Source: Dyadobacter endophyticus (GTDB lineage: Bacteria > Bacteroidota > Bacteroidia > Cytophagales > Spirosomataceae). Taken from it: a stretch of 64,000 bases of DNA. The notes below the pieces were generated by a model. That model was not told the DNA's origin. It did not search any database and saw nothing but the letters and a program-made list of their open reading frames with translations. Made by a program: the position numbers and the translations under genes. Where the stretch lies: contig NZ_BMIA01000002.1 in the NCBI RefSeq assembly GCF_014641595.1, positions 1,240,001-1,304,000 of the forward strand, written 5' to 3'. This document shows, one piece after another, positions 51,855-59,360 of the stretch (positions are counted from its first letter, which is position 1; the number at the start of each line of letters is the position of its first letter).

Positions 51855-52604
51855 TCAGACTAAACTGATTCCCAGCTTCCGGTAAATATTAAACTCTTCG
51901 TTTTCAGCCTCTTTATCAGTAATAATCATGGATAACCGTTCTGTCGGACAAACATAGTAGGCCTCGGCAGTACCCAGCTTTTCAGTAGTTGCTAATGCAA
52001 TTACTTCCTTCGACGATTCAATCATAGTCCTCTTCACTTCGCTTTCCTCGAAATCAGGGCCGGTGACGCCCAGCTCGGTGTGAATGCTGCAAATGCCGAG
52101 CAGACAAATATCTGCCCGGAACTTTTTGAAAAACTGCATTGCATCATTGCCGATCGTGACAAACGAGTCTTTGAGCAAACGCCCTCCGGCAAACAGCACT
52201 TCAACGTGCTCATGCTCTTCCAGAATCGAGGCAATAGGGAAACTATTAGTGATAACCGTCAGTTTCAGGTCTTTCGGAAGCATTTGGGCGATCAGCATTG
52301 CTGAAGTACCGCCGTCGAAGATTACTACCTGGCCGTCTTTGAGAAACTGTAACGCCTTTTTTGCAATAATCTGCTTTTGATCATTGTCATATTTGACCCT
52401 ATCGCGGAAATGGTGCGGGCCTGGTGAATGCGGCACTGCACCCCCTCGTACCGATTTGAGCAAGCCCTGGTCGGCCAGCTCCTTGATATCCCGCCTGACA
52501 GTGTCCTCTGACACATTCAAAAGTGTGCTCAGATGCCCCAGATAGACTTTCTGATCATGCCCCAACTGATCCAGTATGATCTGGAAACGTTCTTCTTTTA
52601 ACAT
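51855..52604 (-). CDS. DeoR/GlpR-family transcriptional regulator
   Basis: 249 residues from the ATG at 52604; an ATG 12 codons upstream (52640) is possible. The N-terminal helix-turn-helix is LKEERFQIILDQLGHDQKVYLGHLS and NVSEDTVRRDIKELADQGLL with RGGAV. The sensor domain resembles ribose-5-phosphate isomerase (VVIFDGGTSAMLIAQMLP, LFAGGRLLKDSFVTIGNDAMQF, CSIHTELGVTGPDFEESEVKR), which usually binds a phosphosugar. It is divergent from a 5'-nucleotidase gene, and two TGCAA-N4-TTGCA palindromes lie between them, probably its operators. Confidence 0.92.
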   Translation of the reverse strand: MLKEERFQIILDQLGHDQKVYLGHLSTLLNVSEDTVRRDIKELADQGLLKSVRGGAVPHSPGPHHFRDRVKYDNDQKQIIAKKALQFLKDGQVVIFDGGTSAMLIAQMLPKDLKLTVITNSFPIASILEEHEHVEVLFAGGRLLKDSFVTIGNDAMQFFKKFRADICLLGICSIHTELGVTGPDFEESEVKRTMIESSKEVIALATTEKLGTAEAYYVCPTERLSMIITDKEAENEEFNIYRKLGISLV

Positions 52605-52654
52605 AGGTACCCCAATTATGTTTGCAAATTTAACAAACATTTCAAATTTAATGT

Positions 52655-52700
52655 TGCAAAATATTGCATAGTAATTTTATATTTGTTGCAAATAATTGCA
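52655..52700. promoter_or_regulatory. Two palindromic operators and a promoter between the deoR and nucleotidase genes
   Basis: TGCAA-N4-TTGCA occurs twice (52655-52668 and 52687-52700), centre to centre about 32 bases, roughly three helix turns. TATATTTG (52678-52685), a perfect -7 element for the plus-strand gene, lies between them. A further TTGCAAATT is at 52622. Binding to both sites would enclose the promoter. Confidence 0.65.
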
Positions 52701-52719
52701 AATACTAATTTCTTTCGTC

Positions 52720-53271
52720 ATGAAAAAATCGATTGCGGTGGATATGGATAATGTCATCGTCGACATTGAAGCTAACTGGATCAACTGGTACGCAGACGCT
52801 TTTGGGATAAGAATTACGAAACAGGATATGCACGGCATTCCCGAAGACCAGGCCTTTCCGGACCCGTTAGCCGCGCGGAGCCTGATTTACAAACCTGGAT
52901 TTTTCCGTAATGCACCCGTCATTCCCGGATCGCAGGAGGCCATCATCAAATTGCAAGAAAACTACGAAGTCTACATCGTATCCGCTGCCATGGAGTTCCC
53001 AAATTCTCTGTCTGAAAAACACGACTGGCTAGCCGAACACTTTCCCTCGATCCATTGGAGAAACATCATTTTCTGCGGAGACAAAAGTGTGATCAACACC
53101 GATTACCTCATCGACGATCACTTTAAAAACCTCGATTTTCACAAAGGAAAGCCTATTCTATTCACCGCAGGGCACAACAGGGGAATCAATAGGCATACCC
53201 GGGTGAATAGTTGGGAAGAGGTGTTGGAGCTGCTGGAACATTTGGAAGAACGTCAGCAGATTACCGAATAA
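52720..53271 (+). CDS. HAD-family 5'-nucleotidase (NT5C/5'(3')-deoxyribonucleotidase type)
   Basis: 183 residues from the ATG at 52720. HAD motif 1 is AVDMDNVIVD; motif 2 is in VYIVSAAMEFP; motif 4 is NTDYLIDDHFKN. The overall pattern (MHGIPEDQAFPD, KPGFFRNAPVIPGSQEAI) matches small bacterial 5'(3')-deoxyribonucleotidases, which remove phosphate from dNMPs. It is divergent from a DeoR-type regulator. Its last 11 bases overlap the convergent PemK toxin gene. Confidence 0.85.
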   Translation: MKKSIAVDMDNVIVDIEANWINWYADAFGIRITKQDMHGIPEDQAFPDPLAARSLIYKPGFFRNAPVIPGSQEAIIKLQENYEVYIVSAAMEFPNSLSEKHDWLAEHFPSIHWRNIIFCGDKSVINTDYLIDDHFKNLDFHKGKPILFTAGHNRGINRHTRVNSWEEVLELLEHLEERQQITE

Positions 53272-53590
53272 TCTTAATGATCGTCTGAGTAACATCATTG
53301 ATTATCTCCGTCTTGACCAATCCAGCTCTACGGACAACGATATTTCTATCAGCCGTGAATAGGCGAGTGGGTCTGATAAAACTGTTAACCGGGAGCGACC
53401 CATTCATAAAATCTATTACCAGCAATGGGATTGCGTAAATATCTTTGGAGCTCTGTGAAGTAATCTGGCATAGCAGGAGATCATCGCCCGGCAAATCGGC
53501 AACGACTAGCGCAGGGCGCCTTTTAGAACCAGACAAGTCGGAGAATGGAAAGGGGATAACTACAACTTCACCTTTTACAAATTTTGCCAT
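53261..53590 (-). CDS. PemK/MazF-family type II toxin
   Basis: 109 residues. The family start is KGEVVVIPFPFSDLSGSKRRPALVV; the fold continues with CQITSQ and the late SFIRPTRLFTADRNIV, and ends with an alpha helix. MazF/PemK toxins are sequence-specific endoribonucleases. It overlaps its antitoxin gene upstream by 16 bases, a normal toxin-antitoxin layout with antitoxin first, and overlaps the convergent nucleotidase gene by 11 bases at its 3' end. Confidence 0.9.
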   Translation of the reverse strand: MAKFVKGEVVVIPFPFSDLSGSKRRPALVVADLPGDDLLLCQITSQSSKDIYAIPLLVIDFMNGSLPVNSFIRPTRLFTADRNIVVRRAGLVKTEIINDVTQTIIKIIR

Positions 53591-53793
53591 GCTTCATCTT
53601 CTTCCTCGGTCAGCCAGTCTTTTTCAAGGGTTTTCTGGCTGGCATAGTGTGTTAAAATTAGGTCTTGCTCAACACCTTCCTCCACAAAATCACTGACCGT
53701 GAACGCGATCACCTCTACCTGCTTTCCGACAAATGAAGCAGGAACTTCCAGCAAGATGTTGGTATTTTCCGGTGTAATCAGTGTTCTGATCAT
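53575..53793 (-). CDS. Antitoxin of the PemK pair
   Basis: 72 residues. The N-terminus (TLITPENTNILLEVPASFVGKQVEVIAFTV) looks like a short beta-rich dimerisation or DNA-binding segment of the DUF2281/AbrB-like antitoxins, and the C-terminus is acidic (LTEEEDEAWQNL), as expected for toxin binding. It overlaps the toxin gene by 16 bases. The assignment rests mostly on the pairing. Confidence 0.78.
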   Translation of the reverse strand: MIRTLITPENTNILLEVPASFVGKQVEVIAFTVSDFVEEGVEQDLILTHYASQKTLEKDWLTEEEDEAWQNL

Positions 53794-53859
53794 GAGATAG
53801 TTGATAGACGCCTGATAAATTTAAGCAATTATCCGCATTTCACAATTTTGCGGCGCGGG

Positions 53860-55878
53860 TCACCCCTGCTCCTGCACCCGCGCCTTCAATTGCAGCAGTT
53901 CATCCCGCAACCGTGCAGCTTCCAGAAAGTCCAGATCCTTCGCGGCGGCTTCCATTTTACGCTGGGTTTCGGCAACGAGTTTTTGTAAATCGGTTTTACC
54001 CATGTATTGAACGACAGGATCAGCTGCAATGCGGACTTCATCCGGCTCAACGTATATTTTGCGAACCTTGGAATCGGCCACAGAAGTCTGCTCCATAATG
54101 GCCTCTTTGGATTTCCGAACGGTTCTTGGCGTGATGCCGTTCTCCATATTGTAATCCATTTGAATGCTCCGGCGACGATTTGTTTCATCGATCGCAAGCT
54201 GCATTGAGCCGGTGATGGTATCCGCATACATAATCACCTTCCCGCGGTCGTTACGCGCCGCGCGGCCGATGGTCTGGATCATGGAGCGGGTATCACGGAG
54301 GAAACCCTCTTTGTCTGCATCCATAATGGCCACGAGCGATACTTCGGGCAAGTCGAGCCCCTCGCGGAGGAGGTTTACGCCCACCAGCACATCAAATATG
54401 CCAAGGCGCAATTCCCGTAATATTTCCACGCGGTCCAATGTCTTCACTTCCGAGTGAATATAGCGACATTTGATACCGACGCGGTCGAGGTATTTGCTCA
54501 GCTCTTCGGCCATCCGTTTCGTCAAAGTGGTTATCAGAACGCGGTCGCCCAACTTAATGCGTTCATTTATTTCTTCCAGCAGGTCGTCGATCTGGTTCAG
54601 GCTTGGCCTCACTTCAATTTCGGGATCCAGCAGACCGGTAGGACGTATAATCTGCTCAACGACAACACCTTCCGACTTTCTCAGTTCATAATCCGCAGGC
54701 GTGGCGCTTACAAAAATGGTTTGCGGCGTCATGTCTTCGAACTCCTGGAATGTCAGCGGCCGGTTATCCAGTGCCGATGGCAGCCGAAAACCGTATTCCA
54801 CCAAAGCCTCTTTACGCGAGCGGTCGCCGCCCCACATGGCGCGGATCTGCGGCATCGTCACGTGGCTTTCGTCGACCACCATCAAAAAATCCTCAGGAAA
54901 ATAGTCGAGCAGACAGAATGGGCGTTGCCCGGGCATTCGACGATCGAAATAGCGGGAATAGTTCTCGATGCCGGAGCAATAGCCCAGTTCGCGCATCATC
55001 TCCATATCAAACTCGGTACGCTCTTTCACGCGTTCGGCCTCCGCAAGCCTTCCTTCGGCAATAAAATACTTGATCTGATTTTGCAGATCGTCCTGTATTT
55101 CTTTAATGGATTGGTTCAGAACATCGCGACCGGTAACGAACAGGTTTGCCGGAAAAATGGCGATCGCTTTTTCAGAAGACAGCTTCTTACCTGTCTCGGG
55201 CTCGATGCGCTGGATCTCCTCGATTTCATCCCCGAAAAAGATAAAACGGTAAGCAAAATCCGCATAACCCGGAAAAACATCGACCGTATCGCCTTTTACG
55301 CGGAAAGTCCCGCGATTGAATTCTACTTCCGTCCGGCTATAAAGGATTTCCACAAGCCTGAACAGAAACTGGTTGCGGCTTACCACATCGCCGAGCTTGG
55401 CGCTCACGATGCTTTTTTTGTATTCCAAAGGGTTTCCCGCACCATAAATACAAGAAACCGACGCCACCACGATCACATCCCGGCGCCCGCTCATGAGCGA
55501 CGAGACAGTGTGCAAACGCAGCTTTTCGATCTCCTGATTGATCATCAGGTCCTTTTCAATGTAGGTATTGGTGGTGGAAATGAATGCCTCAGGCTGGTAA
55601 TAGTCGTAGTAGCTGATAAAATACTCGACGGCATTGGTGGGAAAAAACTGCTTGAACTCGCCGTAAAGCTGGGCTGCCAGCGTTTTATTGTGGCTCAGTA
55701 CGAGGGTCGGCTTGTTCACGTGCGATACCACATTGGCCACCGTGAATGTCTTCCCTGAACCCGTCACCCCAAGTAAGGTCTGGGCAGGTTCTCCGTTTTC
55801 AATTCCTTGTATTAGTTGTTTGATCGCCTCCGGCTGATCGCCCGTTGGCTGGTATTCTGAAGTGAGTTCGAAGTTCAT
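53860..55878 (-). CDS. uvrB: Excinuclease ABC subunit B
   Basis: 672 residues from the ATG at 55878, giving MNFELTSEYQPTGDQPEAIK, the usual start. An ATG at 55911 would lie at or before the likely transcription start and is rejected. Helicase motifs are GVTGSGKTF (Walker A), VDESH (motif II), TIFVSATPADYE and QTIGRAARN (motif VI). The beta-hairpin region is YYDYYQPEAFIS. The C-terminal UVR motif is MEAAAKDLDFLEAARLRDEL. It verifies DNA damage with UvrA and recruits UvrC. It is monocistronic. Confidence 0.97.
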   Translation of the reverse strand: MNFELTSEYQPTGDQPEAIKQLIQGIENGEPAQTLLGVTGSGKTFTVANVVSHVNKPTLVLSHNKTLAAQLYGEFKQFFPTNAVEYFISYYDYYQPEAFISTTNTYIEKDLMINQEIEKLRLHTVSSLMSGRRDVIVVASVSCIYGAGNPLEYKKSIVSAKLGDVVSRNQFLFRLVEILYSRTEVEFNRGTFRVKGDTVDVFPGYADFAYRFIFFGDEIEEIQRIEPETGKKLSSEKAIAIFPANLFVTGRDVLNQSIKEIQDDLQNQIKYFIAEGRLAEAERVKERTEFDMEMMRELGYCSGIENYSRYFDRRMPGQRPFCLLDYFPEDFLMVVDESHVTMPQIRAMWGGDRSRKEALVEYGFRLPSALDNRPLTFQEFEDMTPQTIFVSATPADYELRKSEGVVVEQIIRPTGLLDPEIEVRPSLNQIDDLLEEINERIKLGDRVLITTLTKRMAEELSKYLDRVGIKCRYIHSEVKTLDRVEILRELRLGIFDVLVGVNLLREGLDLPEVSLVAIMDADKEGFLRDTRSMIQTIGRAARNDRGKVIMYADTITGSMQLAIDETNRRRSIQMDYNMENGITPRTVRKSKEAIMEQTSVADSKVRKIYVEPDEVRIAADPVVQYMGKTDLQKLVAETQRKMEAAAKDLDFLEAARLRDELLQLKARVQEQG

Positions 55879-55905
55879 AGCTAGTCGTAAGGCAATATCA
55901 AGGGA

Positions 55906-55943
55906 ACGCATTTCAAAGATAGATTAGTTTCCTTGAAATGCGT
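55906..55943 (-). promoter_or_regulatory. Inverted repeat around the uvrB promoter
   Basis: ACGCATTTCAA (55906-55916) and TTGAAATGCGT (55933-55943) are an 11-bp perfect inverted repeat 16 bases apart. On the minus strand TATCTTTG, a perfect -7 element, lies at 55921-55914 and overlaps one arm. It may be a damage-response operator or a terminator of the upstream cupin gene; no T run follows. Confidence 0.5.
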
Positions 55944-55972
55944 CGCCGGGCGTCGATCCGCGCCTTATTACC

Positions 55973-56827
55973 TTATGCTTGCTTTTGCACCAATTCCTGT
56001 GCGTTTTCGACTGCTTTCTTTTCTTTCCAATGCTGCCAGTCGATACCGAGGAGTTTAGTCATGCTTTTATCTACAAAAGTATGACGAACCAGGTTCATGC
56101 CACCCCGGACTGCCGTGAAAATGGAATTGTTCGCGCGCAATGCGAGGCTGAAACCGCCATCCACATAGCGGATATAATGCCACCAGAGCGAAGGAATGAA
56201 GATCGTCTCCCCATGATGAAGAATTGTTTCGTAACCGGTTGCGCCCTTCAATGCCGGGAACTTCTCGTAATCCGGATCAAGCGGGTTCACCTTGCTCATG
56301 ACAGTGAACGGGTGGTGGTAAAGCCTGCGGCTTTCTTCGGGAGAGAATAAAATAACCTGCTTGCGGGTCTGGAACTGCGTCAGGAACACATTTGAGCAGT
56401 CCATATCGTAGTGCAGGTTCGTAATCGAACCTTCTCCACCAAAAAATACAAATTTGTAAGATTTCAGAAAGCCATCCATGATCGTCGGAAAACGGATATC
56501 GTCCGCGAGCTCAGGGATTTTTTTAAAAATGTCGAAAAGGAAAATCCGGAGATCGGTCGGGCCTTTTTCTATGAGGCTCAGGTAATCGCCGAATTTCATC
56601 GTTTTGGCAATCTGGAAATATTTGTCGGCGTCGTGGATGTGGTTATCTACCAGGGGAACATCCAGGCTCCCGTGGTTTTCCCGAAGCCATTCGAAAGTCC
56701 ATTTCTGAACCGCCGGCCAATCTTTCGCCAGGTCGGTAAACACCACCGGGCGGCTTGGTTTTAAGTAATTCTCGATGAATTCTTCGCGCGTAAGTCCGGT
56801 GCGCTTCTCTATGGGCACTAATTTCAT
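55973..56827 (-). CDS. Cupin-8/JmjC-like Fe(II)/2-oxoglutarate oxygenase family protein
   Basis: 284 residues. The double-stranded beta-helix core carries the iron motif HxD in NLHYDMDCS and a later histidine in IPSLWWHYIRY, the JmjC/cupin_8 pattern. The N-terminal PVVFTDLAKDWPAVQKWTFEWL is also family-typical. Related proteins hydroxylate ribosomal proteins or other residues using 2-oxoglutarate and O2. The target is unknown. It is followed by uvrB on the same strand, separated by an inverted repeat. Confidence 0.88.
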   Translation of the reverse strand: MKLVPIEKRTGLTREEFIENYLKPSRPVVFTDLAKDWPAVQKWTFEWLRENHGSLDVPLVDNHIHDADKYFQIAKTMKFGDYLSLIEKGPTDLRIFLFDIFKKIPELADDIRFPTIMDGFLKSYKFVFFGGEGSITNLHYDMDCSNVFLTQFQTRKQVILFSPEESRRLYHHPFTVMSKVNPLDPDYEKFPALKGATGYETILHHGETIFIPSLWWHYIRYVDGGFSLALRANNSIFTAVRGGMNLVRHTFVDKSMTKLLGIDWQHWKEKKAVENAQELVQKQA

Positions 56828-57022
56828 AGCAAGAAACTGAGTAGGTAATCGACTATTTATTGAATACCGTTACATTTTCAACTATAACGGGAGGATAACC
56901 GCCAGGGTTTCAAACCGGCCAAAATATCCGGTCAAATGTATTAAAGAGATTTCAAAAATATAAATTTCGTAGAATATAATAAAAGAATGCCCTTAACGCA
57001 GATAGACTAAATAGGCTAGTTC

Positions 57023-57832
57023 ATGAAATATTTCACAATACTCCCGCCAGCCGACCTTGCTCGGTACGTCCGCTTCTTCTGGGTCCTGGAACACGACCTC
57101 GCCGACGCCGAAGCCTACTTCCACCGGACTATGGCCGACGGATGCGCGGAAATGGTATTTCATTTCAAAGGCCGTTTCGACGAACTCTTGAAAACCGACC
57201 AGTCGGAGCTTTCCTTCCGCTCGGGCATTCATGGGCAATCACAATCCTTCCGGCGATTCCGGATTGGCGAGGATTTCGGGATCTTCGGGGTATACCTCTA
57301 CCCTTTCGCTATTCCAGCGCTTTTCGGCATCCCCGCGGCGGAACTAAGCAATCAGATGCCCGACCTAGCCACGTTCTTAGGTAATGCGGGAATCGAACTC
57401 GAAGAACGTGTCATGCTCGCGACCGATCATCCCGAGCGCGTTCATATTGTCGCAGAGTTTCTGAGGAAACGCATTCGCAGCCACGAGGTGCATGAACCGG
57501 CGGTTTTTTCGGTGATCAGCAGCGTGATCCGTTCCAACGGGCTGGCCAAAATCCCGGAGCTTGCGGCGCAAAGTTTTCTGTCTACCCGGCAATTCGAACG
57601 AAAATTTCTGGCATTCTCAGGTTTCAATCCGAAGCTGTTCAGCCGGATTATCCGGTTCCACTCGGCCCTTAATGAATACGGCAATAAGGAAAAATCACTC
57701 ACGGAAATCGCCTACGAATGCGGCTATTACGACCAATCGCATTTCATTCACGACTTCAAGGCATTCTCCGGAGAGCACCCAAAAACCTATTTCTCCGGCA
57801 ACGCGGAAGGGACAGGTTACCGCGATGCATGA
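57023..57832 (+). CDS. AraC-family transcriptional regulator
   Basis: 269 residues. The N-terminal part (DUF6597-like; YFTILPPADLARYVRFFWVLE, ADGCAEMVFHFKGRF) is the ligand or sensor half. The C-terminal AraC domain (about 165-260) has LAAQSFLSTRQFERKFLAFSG and TEIAYECGYYDQSHFIHDFKAFSGEHPKTYF. It is upstream of a VOC gene 66 bases away, which it may control. The effector is unknown. Confidence 0.9.
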   Translation: MKYFTILPPADLARYVRFFWVLEHDLADAEAYFHRTMADGCAEMVFHFKGRFDELLKTDQSELSFRSGIHGQSQSFRRFRIGEDFGIFGVYLYPFAIPALFGIPAAELSNQMPDLATFLGNAGIELEERVMLATDHPERVHIVAEFLRKRIRSHEVHEPAVFSVISSVIRSNGLAKIPELAAQSFLSTRQFERKFLAFSGFNPKLFSRIIRFHSALNEYGNKEKSLTEIAYECGYYDQSHFIHDFKAFSGEHPKTYFSGNAEGTGYRDA

Positions 57833-57898
57833 TGTCGTATTTTTCCAATTTCAGGGCCGGCAGCCCGGCTACTTTTGTTTAAATCAAAAACAAAAATC

Positions 57899-58285
57899 AT
57901 GAGCAATGTAAAAATCCCGAACGGCCACCAGGCCGTAATCCCTTATCTGATGCTGGACGGCGCCGCCAGATTTAAAGAATTTACCACCAATGTATTTGAT
58001 GGCACAGTATCCGCCACGCACTACCAGGAAGATGCGCCCGAGATGATCAAACACGCAGAAGTTTCCATCAGCGGCAGTGTCATCATGTTCTGCGATGCAC
58101 GCGCCGAATGGCCCGCGCAACCCGCAAACCTGTTCGTTTATGTGGAGAATGCCGACACCAGCTACGAGAAAGCCCTGCAATCCGGCGGCACAAGCATTAT
58201 GCCACCCGCCGATCAGGAGTATGGCCGGAGCTGCGGCGTATCCGACCCGTGTGGCAATACATGGTGGATCACCTCCGTTCTTTGA
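57899..58285 (+). CDS. VOC-family protein (PhnB/glyoxalase-like)
   Basis: 128 residues from the ATG at 57899. The VOC/PhnB pattern is AVIPYLMLDGAARFKEFTTNVF, VSISGSVIMFCDA, FVYVENADTSYEKALQSGGT and the ending YGRSCGVSDPCGNTWWI. Such proteins include glyoxalases, dioxygenases and resistance proteins; many are uncharacterised. It follows the AraC regulator. Confidence 0.87.
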   Translation: MSNVKIPNGHQAVIPYLMLDGAARFKEFTTNVFDGTVSATHYQEDAPEMIKHAEVSISGSVIMFCDARAEWPAQPANLFVYVENADTSYEKALQSGGTSIMPPADQEYGRSCGVSDPCGNTWWITSVL

Positions 58286-58337
58286 TCGAAATGCCGTCTT
58301 AATACCTATATTTGGCGCATTAAGACGGCAATTCCCT

Positions 58338-58676
58338 ATGATCAATTATAACAACAAAGTATTCGTCCCATTGTCCAATTCCGAAAACGGTGAGGTAGAT
58401 CTGGGCATGCAATTTGTGTATCAACAATCGGGCAATATAGTGACCTCTACGTACGCAGGCGGGCGCATTCGCAGCGGGCATCTGATCGCACTCGTAGACG
58501 AGCACGGAAACCTGGATATGCGCTATCACCAGGTGAATGACAAGGGCGAGATCACGACGGGCATTTGTAAATCGACGCCTGAGCAACTTCCGAACGGTAA
58601 AATCCGTATGCATGAAAAATGGCAATGGACTTCCGGCGACCGCTCAGAAGGCGAATCCTTGCTGGAAGAACTCTGA
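58338..58676 (+). CDS. Small conserved protein often labelled N-acetylglutamate synthase-like
   Basis: 112 residues. It begins MINYNNKVFVPLSNSENGEV and has a regular beta-meander pattern (FVYQQSGNIVTSTYAGGRI, LIALVDEHGNLDMRYHQVND, KIRMHEKWQWTSGD). It resembles a small Bacteroidota family that databases call N-acetylglutamate synthase, but nothing in the sequence resembles a GNAT acetyltransferase, so I would not rely on that name. It lies between the VOC and YceI genes on the same strand. Confidence 0.75.
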   Translation: MINYNNKVFVPLSNSENGEVDLGMQFVYQQSGNIVTSTYAGGRIRSGHLIALVDEHGNLDMRYHQVNDKGEITTGICKSTPEQLPNGKIRMHEKWQWTSGDRSEGESLLEEL

Positions 58677-58699
58677 TATGCATCCAAACTAAAACTTAC

Positions 58700-59230
58700 A
58701 TGCGACTCCTACTTACATTATGCGTCATGGCCACGGTTTTTGCCGGCCATGTTTCCGCTCAAACGACCAAAATCGTTTCCGGTTCCACCAAGTTCAGCGT
58801 GAAGTTCATCCTCGGCACCTGCAACGGCACATTCGACGCGCCGCGCGGGGAGGCTGTTTTCAATGAGAAAAACCCGGAAAATGCTTCGTTCGATGTCAAA
58901 ATTGCTGCTGGCACGTTCAAAACCAACAACAACTCGCGGGATAAAGATTTGAAGGGCGACAAATATTTCTGGGTCGAGAAATATCCCGATATCCATTTCA
59001 AATCTTCCAAAGTCGAGAAGAAAGGCGATAAGTACCAGGCCACCGGCACCCTGACGATGCGCGATGTTTCCAAAACCGTCGCGCTTCCCTTCGATGCTAA
59101 AAAGAATGCCGACGGCAGCTATTCCCTCACAAGTTCCTTCGACATCAACCGCCTCGATTACAAAATCGGCGAAAAGGACTGGAAACTGAAAGACATTGTC
59201 ACGGTCAATCTCCAAGCGACGATCAAGTAA
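58700..59230 (+). CDS. YceI-family periplasmic protein
   Basis: 176 residues from the ATG at 58700, which gives the signal peptide MRLLLTLCVMATVFAGHVSA. The lipocalin-like YceI fold is seen in FSVKFILGTCNGTF, KDLKGDKYFWVEKYPDIHFKS, the TGTLTMRDVSKTVALPF segment and the C-terminal DIVTVNLQATIK. YceI proteins bind isoprenoid-type lipids in the periplasm. It ends 130 bases before the metal-regulated TonB operon. Confidence 0.9.
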   Translation: MRLLLTLCVMATVFAGHVSAQTTKIVSGSTKFSVKFILGTCNGTFDAPRGEAVFNEKNPENASFDVKIAAGTFKTNNNSRDKDLKGDKYFWVEKYPDIHFKSSKVEKKGDKYQATGTLTMRDVSKTVALPFDAKKNADGSYSLTSSFDINRLDYKIGEKDWKLKDIVTVNLQATIK

Positions 59231-59300
59231 CAATCTGTCGCATTATTAATCCCCGTTCCGGAGTATCAATTTCTTATTCACAAAAAATATTTCATTGTAA

Positions 59301-59353
59301 TTGTAATTAGTCTAAATAATATTTTCCTTTGCAATTATAATTAGTCTAAATTA
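59301..59353 (+). promoter_or_regulatory. Promoter with two TTAGTCTAA operators before the TonB receptor
   Basis: TTG (59301-59303) and TTCCTTTG (59324-59331) are 20 bases apart, one mismatch in the -7. TTAGTCTAAAT occurs twice, between -33 and -7 (59307-59317) and around the start of transcription (59341-59351), 34 bases apart. The core TTAGnCTAA is the palindrome seen before mntH. Confidence 0.7.
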
Positions 59354-59360
59354 ATCTTCC

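Noticed and set aside
54454..55758. 434-codon open frame antisense to uvrB
   Set aside because: It is entirely within uvrB and shows no family features; treated as a shadow frame.
56914..56932. ACCGG-N9-CCGGT inverted repeat upstream of the cupin gene
   Set aside because: Only five bases per arm and not aligned with a convincing promoter; too weak to call.
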